The notes under the pieces are model-generated. The model searched no databases. It saw only the letters and a program-made list of their open reading frames with translations, and had not been told where the DNA came from. This document shows positions 1-11,752 of a stretch of DNA of 64,000 nucleotides, piece after piece. Location: the NCBI GenBank assembly GCA_946699065.1, contig CAMPDV010000063.1, positions 354,501 through 418,500 on the forward strand. The letters run 5' to 3'. Numbering within the stretch: the first letter of the stretch is position 1; each line of letters starts with the position of its first letter. This stretch comes from Loxodes magnus (taxonomy: Eukaryota > Ciliophora > Karyorelictea > Loxodida > Loxodidae). Made by a program: the position numbers and the translations under genes.

Positions 1-527
1 TTTATTGCGAAAATGATATATCCATCAATATTTCATACTCTTAATTTTTTTTTCTTCTATATATCAGACTTCTAGAGTTCAGAATAATTTACTTATTGAT
101 TATCATATCTTAGAACTTTATAGTTCTTACTTTTATTAGAATCTTCATCATTCTCTTAAAATGTGTCCAATTTCTCACAATACCAGCATTGCTTTTTTCT
201 TTTTAGTAAAGGAATTTATGCTGGCTGAGTATAGACTCCTCGTCAGAGGTATAATTTGACGTTACTTTTTTAAGAAATAAACTTTCGGAAAAATCAGTTA
301 GTTAGTTGATTTGATGTATACCTGTTCAATGCTGAAGTTAGCGCCTCTATTTTTTTTTTATTTTGTTCTAAGGTTGATGTTAGATCTTCTCTTCAACCTC
401 TTGCTATTGTCGATAAAATTTACCGTTTTAATTTTACATATATCGTAGTTCTTGGAGGTTGATTTAATGGTTTCTTCTTAAATGAAATTTATTCTTTTTC
501 TATGATATTTAGGGAATGAGTTTTCAT
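1..527 (-). pseudogene. gag/ORF1-like zinc-knuckle protein fragment, runs off left edge
   Basis: Read with TAA/TAG=Gln and TGA=Trp, one frame runs from an ATG at 527 to the window edge. A lysine-rich N-terminus is followed by a short coiled-coil stretch (LEQNKKKIEALTSALN) and then the start of a CCHC zinc knuckle, CWYCEK, at about 175-188. One base appears to be missing just after it: in the next frame the continuation reads GHILRE, which would complete C-X2-C-X4-H. The order of coiled coil, then basic linker, then knuckle matches the other gag-like frames in this window. The Trp inside CWYC is TGG here and TGA in the copy near 52.8 kb. Probably a decayed retroelement ORF1; the 3' part lies outside the window. 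Confidence 0.5.
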
Positions 528-1324
528 TTAATATATTAGAAAAAATAAGTAAATATCCATTATTAATTTAATAAATTAATAGGAAATATTTTATTAACTT
601 TAGAAGATTTTAACAGAAATAATTAAAGAATTGTATACAATTATTGTTGATAAATAAAATTGAAATATTTGAAGTTGCAAGTCAATTTTATTTGTTTTCA
701 GTCTTACTGAGTTATGAAAATGATGAACTAAATCAGCTTAGAAATAATTTTTCTTGGTTTATAACTAGGATTTAAATTTTAAATCAGAAATTAAGGAATT
801 CAAGTTTTTCGTTTAGAGTTGAATAATGAATAAATCAAGTGAAAGTTCAATTGATTTTAAATTATTCATAAATATCGTATGCAAATATATAAAATATTAT
901 CTAGAATTTAATATTAATTTCAACTTATATATACGAAAATCCTTTTGCATAAATACTTGAAAAAATAATCTAACTTAATAAATTAATTTTTAAAATGAGA
1001 AGAATTTTAACTTTTATCTAAACTCTCTATAGCTTTTAAAAGTTATGTAATATGAGTATATTTATTTATAACTATTAACAATATTATTAATTTCAATCTA
1101 AAAATAGATTTAAAACACTTTTCTATTTTTATTTTCTTTAGTTTTATATATTTTATAGTTCATTAGTTAATTTAAAATACACATAGTAGAATAATTTGTA
1201 AAAAAAGACTGCTTATGATTAAAAATAACTAAATAAAGAATTTATCTACTTAAAGAAATATTGTTAAATGTATGTTCTCTTCTGAATTAATTATCTTAGT
1301 TTATAAATTTATTATCATTTCTTT
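528..1324. other. A/T-rich stretch, nothing recognised
   Basis: Low-complexity A/T sequence with no coherent protein frame, RNA gene or repeat that could be supported by eye. Confidence 0.5.
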
Positions 1325-1850
1325 AAAACCGCCATAGTTGTTCGAAGGTGAACAACAAGGTCATCTTCATCAGAGGTTGGGAAGTTAAGTACCCATAATC
1401 GACTTTATGTCTTTCTCTGCTTTGGTTTGGCCTCGAGATATAAGATTCTTAGACCTTCGACGTCGGCTTGACTTGGTTTCGTTTATTTTTAATACTGGAA
1501 CTAAAAAGAAATAATATTGCGAGCTTCATCAGAGGTGGGGAATTTAAGTACCCATATTTGACTCATGTCGTCCTCTGCTTTGGTGATGCAATGAGACACA
1601 ATCCTGCCATGTCCTTGGACCTCCAGCAAGTATTAAAGATTACGAGTATTCTTAAATTATATCAGTATTGAATATTTTTATCAGTACTGAATAATTATAC
1701 CAGTATTGAACAAGGTTTATCAGTATCTGATAATTTTATCAGTAACAAACATTCTTGTCAGTATGAAACATTTTTTTTAAAGAGCTGCGCACCAACGAGA
1801 GTGCTACGCGCTCTATAATCAAATTTATTTATATTTATTTATTTATTATT
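1325..1850 (+). mobile_element. SINE-like element, 5S-rRNA-like head duplicated, common 3' tail
   Basis: A GC-richer island inside A/T-rich DNA. The head begins AAAACCGCCATAG and carries GGTGAACA, GGAAGTTAAGTACCC and a CTTTGGTGATG..GAGAC block. In order and rough spacing these resemble the 5' end, box A region and box C region of eukaryotic 5S rRNA. The head occurs twice: at 1325-1470 and, partly, at 1521-1620. A degenerate minisatellite follows (1660-1772), then the hairpin GAGCTGCGC..GTGCTACGCGCTC and an ATTT-rich tail. The same element occurs at 54,797-55,152 with a single head. The 5S relationship is inferred from motif order, not from an alignment. Confidence 0.65.
1660..1772 (+). repeat. 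degenerate minisatellite, about 6 units of 18-21 bp
   Basis: Six imperfect units beginning ATCAGTA or CCAGTA (for example ATCAGTATTGAATATTTT, then TATCAGTACTGAATAATT) lie between the SINE head and its 3' hairpin. The homologous copy at 54,976-55,086 has the same six units in the same order, so the array belongs to the element and predates its spread. Confidence 0.7.
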
Positions 1851-3091
1851 TGAAAATATAATCTCAGTTCTTTTAGATTTTTGCTATTAAACTTAAATTA
1901 AAGTTATTTTCTCATATATTAAGCTATTAAATAAACATTATATTTAATTAAATTATTTACTCATAATCAAGTAATAAATTTTTATATCTTAAATTATTTA
2001 TAATTTATACATCAAGACTTCTATTATAAATAATTTGCAAATTTAATCATAAAATAAAGCTGCAATTAATTAAAAATATAATAATAAGTTTAAGCTATAG
2101 CAATGTTATTTTTATGAATTAATTATATCATCAATATTCATTTTAAATTTATTTAACTTAGTAAGAACGACTATTGAAAGTTATAACTAATATTTAAATA
2201 TAATAACGCTCTAATGATGTAAATAATTTAAAGTAAATTTTTCTTAAGTATAAAACTAGACTGTGATCTTAATATCTATTAATTTATTTTTATTTTATAA
2301 TTCTCTATCTATTTAAAATTTTCATCTAGCTAATTTTACTATATTCAAACTTTTTAATTATTTTATAAACATATTTTTTCCTTCAAATTCCTTTTAAAAT
2401 TAAATTATATTAAAAATATTTCTATTAATCATTTATTTCAATTAATTATGCTTTTTCAGAAATTTAAAATTTAGTCTTCATTCTATTTGTAAAAATTATT
2501 TTAAAATATGATAGAAAAATATTTTTGTTACTTTTAAAATGTAAAATTTTATTTCTTTTTGAATTTAAAATATTTTTAATAAATTTATTGATTTTTATAA
2601 AAATTTAAAAATACTAAACTTAAAATAAATAATCCAATTTTTCTATTCCAATTTATTTTAAAATTATTAATAAGAATTTAAATATCTTTTTAGCAATAAA
2701 AAAATTTAAAATTTAGTCTTTTTTCTTAAAATCACTTTAAAAATAATTAAATTATTTAAAATAAAATTTTATGTAAAAAATAAAATATTTGGCTATAATT
2801 TTATAAACGAAGTTTATATTTTTAATATTTAATTAAATTCAAATTTTTTATTTTTGAAAAAAGTCTTATAATAATTAATTTAATTTAAATCAAGTATTTC
2901 TTGTGTAAATTTTCAATTTTTAAACAAAAATAATTTCCTCACGAAAGAATGTTTTAAATATCTATATTTTATTACAAAAGATTGAAGAAATAAATTATAG
3001 AATAATTTAATAAATTTATATTATCTGTTTTATATTTTAAATAAGATAAGATTAAACATTTTTGATTTTTTCATTTTCATTAATTAATTTC
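1851..3091. other. A/T-rich stretch, nothing recognised
   Basis: Long A/T runs with no supported gene, RNA or repeat. Confidence 0.5.
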
Positions 3092-3384
3092 AACTAAAAA
3101 AGTTTTTGGACCGGAAACTCTTTTCCAATTGCACGACCTGACGCTCTCTTTTTATGGAATAACGGGAATATCCTGTTGTGCTCCAGGCACAGCTGCTAGG
3201 GAGCTCCATCGCTATGAGCAGCCAGCTTCAAGCCCCTGCCAAAAGCGGACAATCTCAAAGACAGTTCCCTTCAGAAAATGACTCTGACTAGGGACTTTCT
3301 CAGAGACAGGAAAGGAACTTGTTCCTAGCCATAAAACCAGAAAGTGTTGTCACGAAGGTCATTCTCAGCTCCCACCCTCTTTTC
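3092..3384 (-). mobile_element. SINE-B repeat, copy 1
   Basis: A 290-bp island of balanced base composition, flanked on both sides by A/T-rich DNA and repeated at 6,911-7,206 with clear similarity throughout (GGAATAACGGG, GAACTCCATCGCTAT or GAGCTCCATCGCTAT, CTTCAAGCCCCT, CCATAAAACCAGAAAG). No protein frame is evident, so a transcribed structured RNA or SINE is the best reading. The minus orientation is proposed because that strand ends GGTCC-A-rich-TTTTTTAGTT, which matches the 3' ends of the gag-like elements at 25.7, 44.6 and 54.5 kb. The RNA class of the head was not recognised. Confidence 0.55.
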
Positions 3385-6300
3385 AATTATATCATTTTCA
3401 TTTTATAATTTAAGTAAAAAAAGTGAATAAAAACATATTAATAAATTATACAAGCAATCTTCAAATTATGTTTAATTTTTCTAAATCATTATAATTATAT
3501 TTGAAATTATAAATTAATTTATCTAACTATATAGTTAAAAAGAATTTATTTTTACATTTACATTTATTTGAAAAAATTTACATTACTATTATCTTAATTT
3601 TCTAATATGGCAATTATTATCTTTAATGAATATTTATTTTATTATATATTATATGAATAGAATATAAAATGAAATTTAATAATTTCTAGTTTTGTAAAAG
3701 TTTATAATATCAAAGAATAAAAGTTATTTAAATAAAAATATACAATTAAGAAATTTAGCTTTGCATTTTGAAATTAAAAAAATAATATAAAAGTTAAATT
3801 TTAGTAATTTAGATTAAATAAAATTAAAATTAGATTAAAATAAAGAATAGTTATACTTAAAAGCTGAAAAATTAAAGAAAAATTTGCTTGGATAAGCTTG
3901 AAATTGATAAAAATTATAATATGTCTATTAAAATAAAAAATTCCTAGAAATTTATAATTTTAAAAAACTTAAAAGTAAATTAAATTTTAAAGTTAGACTT
4001 AAAATTAAAGAAAAAATTTAAATTAAGTACATTTAAGAGCAAATTTTTTCTAAATTATGTTAAAATATCTCTTAATTAAAAAAATTTACATTTAATTATT
4101 TAAATCAAAAAATAATGGAAATATATTAAAATTTATTATAAATGCTTACTGCTACTATATAAATTGTTTTTAAATTTAAAATATTTATTTAGCTTATATT
4201 TCAATCAAGTTAATTAATATCATTGTCAATTTTGACAATATATTTTTTATACTTTTAATGTAATTTTATTCTATTAGAAATTAAGCAGATCTAAATAATA
4301 AATTTTATTAATAATTTTTTTTTATTTAAGAATTTAAACCGATCATTCAGATTTTTAAGTAATATAAATTACAAATAAAAAGGTTTATAATTAAATCTTA
4401 AATAATAAATATTTTACATAAATTGTATGTTCATAACTAAAATAAAATAATTTATTTTTAGAAAATCATTAGGAAATAATTTATTAATCTGCTTTGATAA
4501 ATTTAAATTTAATATTTCCATATTTAAAAATTTTTCTGCTTTAAATATTTTAAATTAATATTATGAGTTATATCAATAATATTTTAAAGTTTTTTTACAT
4601 TCTTTCATTTATTAGACCTTTAGATTTAAGTGATTTTAATTTTAAATTTCTATTTATGTATAATTTAAATAATAATTCTTTTTAGATATGAAAGTTATGT
4701 AAAATTATAAACTAGAATTCCTAAGATCATTAAAATAAAACAATAATTTATCCTGCTAGCTATTTTAATAATTTATACTATTTGAACATTTTTATTCCTT
4801 CTTTTTTAATTTTTTTAGTTTTCTCTTTCTAATGAAGGATGTTCTTTATCTATATTTTAAATCTCTTTAACGTATTTACTTTACCTATTATGATACATAT
4901 GCAAGATATTATCCTATTGATTACTTTATCTTTTGCAATCAAATTCAGTCAGCCATTAAAATCCGACTAATTTTATTTGGGGAATTGAAATCCATGCTAT
5001 TTTTTAGATTTTCTTCTTTCCATTAAAGAATTTTTTGCAAATTTAGTAAAGGAACAAATTTATTTTTATCCTTATCAATAAATAAGATTTTTTTTCTACT
5101 TCTGAGCTTTCAAGATACAATTCTTTAATTAGGATCTTGATCTCTAATCCATAAAGAGTTATTTTATTTACTTTTCATCCTAAATTTCCTCCAAGATATT
5201 AATCTTTTTTAACCAATTTTAAATTCTAATCTTTATCATCATTAAAAATAGATTAAGAGTACCACATGTTTTATCTTTTATATTTTTGCAATCAACCTCA
5301 ATTATTTTTCAATATTATCTTAAAAGCTAACCAAAATTTTTCTATTTCTATAATCCATTTAAAAACTATTAAGATATACGTCTTTAAAATCTTTGATAAT
5401 CTTATTTCTAATTTTCATATCGAATTTTCTTTAATAATCATTAAGAAAAATTATAAATTATTAATTCTACTGAAAAAAAACCATCAGGATCAACCTTCGT
5501 TTAGCATTTATATACAAACCTTTTTTAAATTAACAAGTTAAAAAAATTAAAAAATAAGTAATAATAATTTAAGAATTAAGAAGCTTAAATTTATTAAATT
5601 AAATATTTTCTTAAAGTTAAATTTAATATTTAATTATCTTTTAATTAATTTATAGCATTAATATTATATTTGCTTATATGATTAATCTAATTATTAATAA
5701 TTTCCTGAAATAAAGATAGTATGTTAAATAATAAGAATTTTCTTAATAAGCTTAGTATAAAAATATATGAACAAATTATTTTTTTAATCTCACACTACTA
5801 TTTATATTATTTTATAATATATTTATATTTTTTCTAAGTCTTATAATATTACTTTTCTTTTTAATCAATAATTACGCAATTTTTTTTGATTAAAAGTAAA
5901 TATAGATTAAAGTGTTTGAAAGAGAAAATTTAAATTGTTCTTATGATCACATATATTAAATATGTTCTCAGATGATATTTATTAAAATTCATAATATTTT
6001 AAAGTTTATAGCATGAATTTATAAGCTTCTTTATTAATTTTTAAAATTATATAATTAGGATACAATTTAAATATCCCTTTTCGGCTAAATATTAAAATTA
6101 AAATTGTAAATAAGGAATCTTTATTTATTAAAGATAATTAGATAAAAAATTATTTGATAAATTTAAAATGTTTCAATAGAAACTATTGGTTTAAAGTATC
6201 TTTAAGATATTAAAAATAAATTAATTTTCTTTCTTATTTTATATTAATGAAAAAGATAAATGCATATTAAAAAAATAAGCATTTATTTTAAATTAGGGTA

Positions 6301-6910
6301 ATTTTAAATTTAAATAGTTTAAATATCTTATAAATGGATTTTTTTGATAAAAAAATTATAAAATTATAACTAAAATGGAATCTAAAAAATAATTTAATTT
6401 TAGGTAATTTTTTTAATAGAATGAAAACTATTATATATTTTATATGCTTTAAACTTTTTCAAAAAAATTAAAGCTAAATTTAAACATTAAATTAATTCTT
6501 TAAAATAAGAAAAACAAAAATAATAATAATTAGAGAGTAACTTACTTTTTCTTAAATATTATATTAAATAATTTTTCTTAAATCGAGATTAAAAAATTTC
6601 TTCAACTTCTAAATTTAAAGCATATTAAAACATTTCAATTATCTTATTGATTAAATTATGATTTATAAAGAATTATAATTATTTTCCATAGGCCAACTTA
6701 ACTTTAATAATCTAGAAGTTTAATAAATCTAAAAATTAATATTCTTGTAAATATTTTTTTAAAAATCTTTTGCATTATTGATTTAATATTCGAAGTAGTT
6801 TTTTAATTCAATCCTAACTAAAAATTTATTAATGTAGTACTTTCATATTAAAATATTTTATTTAATTTTTTATATAAAATCCTCAATTTTCTTTTTTCTT
6901 TTTTAATTTT
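3385..6910. other. A/T-rich stretch, nothing recognised
   Basis: About 3.5 kb of A/T-rich DNA. The stretch at 4,800-5,540 is slightly less skewed, but no frame there shows a motif or a convincing protein composition. Confidence 0.45.
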
Positions 6911-7206
6911 AACTAAAAGAGTTTTTGGGACCTGAAACTCCTTTCCAGTTAGACGACTCGATTTTCTCTTTTTAAGGAATAACGGGGATATTCTATTGTG
7001 TCGTAGACACAGCTAATAGGGAACTCCATCGCTATAAGCAGGCAGGCTTCAAGCCCCTACGAAGAGCGGATAATCTCAAAGACAGTGTTCCCTTCAGAAA
7101 ATGACTATTATCAAAATTTTCTTATCGACAGGAAAGGAACTTTTTCCTAGCCATAAAACCAGAAAGTTTAGTCGAGAAGGCTAATCTTAGCTCCTACCAT
7201 CTTTTT
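6911..7206 (-). mobile_element. SINE-B repeat, copy 2
   Basis: Second copy of the 290-bp repeat seen at 3,092-3,384, in the same orientation and full length. It begins AACTAAAAGAGTTTTTGGGACC on this strand and ends CTTAGCTCCTACCATC. Differences from copy 1 are scattered substitutions and small indels, so both are old insertions. No open frame is shared by the two copies. Confidence 0.55.
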
Positions 7207-10200
7207 AATTATTATTTTTTATTTCTATTAATCAATTTTTTTCTTTTGTAATAATTAAAGTTTTTTTTATTGTTCTTAAGCTACTTAATAAATTTATTTT
7301 AATTTTAATTTTTAATATAGCACTTAAATTCTTAACTATTTTCTCAAAAATAAAACTTTAAATTATTAAAACCTTGCATTAAAAATTTTTTTACTTGAAT
7401 TATATTTAAAAATATAAATAAAAAATAATATAATTAATATTTTTAAATATTATTAATTAAATAAAAATAATTTGAAATTTAGTTAATAATTTTAAGAAAA
7501 TTTTAAGTTTGAACTTTAGCAAAATAAAAAGCCATATATCTAAAAGAATTTTTGCTATCATTATAAATTAAAATTTTTTTTAATTAATCTTTGATTTTAA
7601 TTAAAGGATTTTTTTTCCACTTTGAATTTAAATTTGTGGAAATTATCTCGATTTTATTTATTTAGAGTAATAATAAAAGAGTTTTAAATAACTATGTTTC
7701 AAATATTAATATTTCTAATATAATATTTATTTTATAAAATTTAATTTTTGAATGAAAATAAAAATTTTATTTTTTATTTTTTATTTATAAGTTGAAAAAA
7801 CTTAAAAAATTTATCTTAAAAGGTCCTTTATTATGATATTTAGTTACTAGAACTTTTTTAAATATTGTCTAAAATTTAACTTAAATCTTTATACTTAAAG
7901 TATCTGTTTATAAAAATTTAAAGTATTATATTAAAAAATAATAATTATAAATAAATAATTTTATTTAAAGAAGATGAAGTAGTACACTGATTTAGGCTAT
8001 TTTTATAATTTTTTTTAAATCAGAAAAAATTTAATTATTCGTAATCTAATTAAAAAGAGAGATAAAATTATTAATTAGAAAAATGTTTGATATTATTTGG
8101 GATTTTTTCTTTAATATTAACGAAATTCAGTTTCTTTTGCTTTAATATTTATACTTTTCATAAATTATCGTTAATTTTGACTTTTTAGAAAAGTACAAAA
8201 GCTAAAGCATTTACTTTTTACTTTCAATTTATAAGTTCAGTTCATATAAAAACTCTAAATTTGATCTAAGGTTTTATTCCTTTGTTAAGCATATATATTT
8301 TACCATTTAATAGATCTTGCTATAATTGTTATAGAATTAAAAAAGATAATTAAAAAAATTATAAATATTTAGATAAAATTATTCAAAAACATTGAATATA
8401 TTAAAATGTTAATTAATTTATTAAAATAAAAATAAATGAAATAAAAAAATTAAAAGATTACACTTTTTTAAACTAATAATTATATAAAACATATAAATTT
8501 TATCTAAAATAAGAATCGATATAAAATAAATTTAATAATATGAAATTTTTCACTTAAATCAGTTTTGTAAAAACCAATTTCTAAACTTCAAATCTTATTT
8601 CTATACAATCAAATAATAAAATTTTATTTTTGCTTAGAAAAAAATATTTTAGATATTATTATTTTTATAGTTTTGAAAATGCATAATTATTAATTAAAAA
8701 TTTTTCTCTTGAAACTGAAAATGAAATCGGTATAAATTGATTTTATTAAAGTTAAAAAATATTAATTAAAATATTATTTCTTCTTAATAAATTTAACTTA
8801 ATAATTAATAGTTAATAAACATAATTAATATATTTCTTATCTATAGATAGATCTTGATTTTAAAATTTAAAATAATTTTTTAAAATCTTTTGTATTCTAT
8901 TTTCTGTCAACAATATTTAAATTTTGGATTGTTTGTTTTATAAATTTTATTTAAATAAATTTTATTTAAATAATTCTATAAATATAAAACAACATTTTAC
9001 TTTCTCTCTTTTAAAAAATATTTTTTTTTTGTAATTTAAAAATGAAGATAAGTTTCATAAGATTAAAAAGTAATAAAGAATGTGTTTAATTTATAAGTTC
9101 TATATTTTTTAAGCAAATATTTAATTAAACTTTATTATACACATTATAAATTATTTATTTAGCTTTAAATTAGTTTCTACTAAAAATTAAAAAATGAATT
9201 AAAAATAAAGAAAATCAATACAGTTAGCCTTTACTTTATTTATATTTTGAAAATTAGAGGAAAATTTAAAATAATATTTTATGAAATTAATTTACCTTTT
9301 TGGTTATAAATTTTTTTGTGTTCTTTTAACTTGCTTATAACTTAAAAAAAATATAAATAGATTTTAAAGTTAAGGGAAATTATAAAGATAAACTTAGAAA
9401 AATATTAATTTGTAAATTTAGAATTAATTAATTATATTTAAAATAATTTAAAATAAAATAAAAGTATAGTAATTATTAAATTATCTAATAAATTTCTTTT
9501 TTTATCAAATATGTATAATTCATAAGAAGGAATATAATTCCAATTTAATTTATTATGATCATAAAGATTGTTAGAAATGCTGTATTGATTCTTAAAAGAC
9601 GAATATTTTAAATTTATAAGTTGATTAATTGATCTATCTTTATTATAATTTTGGGAATAAATCTTTATATCTGGCAATCATTAATACTTTTTTGATGACA
9701 ATTAAATATTATCAATCAAATATAATTAAATATTAGCAAGAAAAATTTAATTATAAATTTAACTAAATCTATTTAGAAGTTAGTTAATAAAATAATTCAT
9801 TTATAAAATAAATTTGTTTATTAAATTTTACATTTATAATTCCGCATTCAGTCAATATATAACTACATAAATTCAAAATTTTTAATTAAAACTTTTAATT
9901 TTTGCAATATTCTTTATTTACTCATTTTAAGACTACGAGCATCTTAGTTATTTTATCCAGATTAAAAGTTTATTTGTATAGAAAAGATATAAATTTTAAT
10001 GTATGATTATTTTATAAAATATAAAATCTTAAACTTAAAGAAATGTTTAGAATCTAAAGAAATTAAACTCCAAATTATAATAAAGCATTTTCATTTTTAA
10101 AATCCTTTATAACTTCAAAGGAATTACTAAAATCTTTTATTAATAGATTTTAACATCTATTTTTTGTTTATAAGAATAAGTTTATAATTTTGAATAAAAG

Positions 10201-10856
10201 GCAAGAATTTCTTGTGAATTTAATCTTAAGAAACTTAATTAATTAAAAAGAAGATAAAATAATTTTTATTTTAATTCACTAATAAATTATTTTATTAGTC
10301 AAAGAATCTATTTGCAAATCTGATTTTTTATCTTGAAATTATTATAGCTTTAATTTATTATAAAAGATGAATTTATTCGCTTGCTAATTTGTTAATCATG
10401 TATAATTTATAAAATTGTTTAAAACTTAGATTTTATTTGATTTTTTGATTCTGAAAATTTCTCATAATTCTAAAAATATAAAATTAAGCATGAATAAATT
10501 AGAGTCAATATATGGAATAATTCTAACAAGAAAAATATATGAAAATATTTATTCATTAATAGGTCTGGAAACATTAATGACTATTAGTATCATTTTGGTA
10601 TGATAAGATATTAACTTAAAGTGTTGAATGAAACATAAAATTTTATTTAATTCTACATTTTCTTAATCGATCTTAAATTTAAAATTCTAATATTTAATTA
10701 AAAAGCAAACCTTTTTATCTTATATCCTATATAAGATATTTTATTAAATTCTACTTATATTTGCTTAATTATTAATAATTTCCTTTGTTTATTATTTAAT
10801 TATAGTTTTTAATGGTTCATTTTATTTTTTAATTTATTATATAATATAATTTAAAT
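7207..10856. other. A/T-rich stretch, nothing recognised
   Basis: About 3.6 kb dominated by A and T runs; no gene, RNA or dispersed repeat could be supported. Confidence 0.45.
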
Positions 10857-11172
10857 AAGGAGAAGTAGCCTTCCGACCAAGGAAGATAAAAACTTTGATG
10901 CCATGAAGTGTCCTGTGATGAGAAAATTTGCGAAAGAATTTTGGCAGAATCCAAGAGAGATATCATGACTTGAGACATCGAGTAATAATAGATTGAAGAT
11001 GCTTAGTCTCTAAATTCTTTTAGGGAAGTATTTTGACCACAGCCCTATAAAGATAAGTTTTGCTCAAGGAAATTTCAGCACATTAGAAGACTTCTGAAAG
11101 ACCTTTATAAGAACTAATAAAAATTTTAAAGAGCTGCAAGACATTGAGATGCTACATGTTCTTAAATATAAT
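10857..11172 (+). mobile_element. SINE-like element, hairpin-head type
   Basis: It starts at TTTAAATAAGG, as do the copies at 23,909, 42,614 and 46,736. A short 5' inverted repeat (AAGG..CCTT) follows, then blocks shared with the 23.9-kb copy (TTGAGACATCGAGTA, GCCCTATAAAGATAA, GGAAATTTCAGCA). It ends in the common 3' hairpin AAAGAGCTGCAAGACATTGAGATGCTACATGTTC. This is the most decayed tail of the group. Confidence 0.6.
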
Positions 11173-11356
11173 TTTTAATTTAAAGTACTTAGTTAAAAAT
11201 TTAAATGAACTTGGTAAGATAAAAATATCTTCATAGAATTTTTTTATAAATTTTTACTTATATACACTATTAAATTCTATTACTTTTTGAATTTTTTTAT
11301 AATTTATAAAATCCTTTTATATCTTGAAAAGATTATTTTTTTTAAAGTTGATAAAG

Positions 11357-11752
11357 ATGGCTAGAAAATAAAATATTAATAATTTAAAAATGGTAATAAA
11401 CAAATAAGAATAAAACATAAGAAGAAAAATTTCCTTAAAAAAGGTAGGAAAAAATATAAGTGTTAAATTTCAAGAAACAAAGCAAGAAAACACTAAATTT
11501 CTTGACTAGATGTAGAAGAGATAAATTTTTTAGTCCCAATACTTAATATGAAAATTAATGCTATATTAGAAAAGTAAGATATTTTTGTTTTTAAAGTTTA
11601 GTCTACTAGCTCTAGAACTGATAAGTTTTTATAAAATTCTTACCAATCAATTGAAAGCAGGTCTGAAAATGGTCAAATAATGAAAATGTAGTTTCCTTTT
11701 ATAAGATGCAAATATATTCTGGAACCATCAAGCTATAAAAGAATTAAAAATA
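11357..11752 (+). other. possible small coding remnant
   Basis: With the ciliate code an ATG-initiated frame gives a lysine- and glutamine-rich sequence (MARKQNINNLKMVINKQEQN at the start) that stays coherent to about 11,750. There is no motif and no clear terminal TGA. A-rich DNA easily produces such frames, so this is weak. Confidence 0.18.

Noticed and set aside
3092..3384. SINE-B considered as SRP RNA or RNase P RNA.
   Set aside because: None of the expected invariant blocks of either RNA could be matched in order on either strand.
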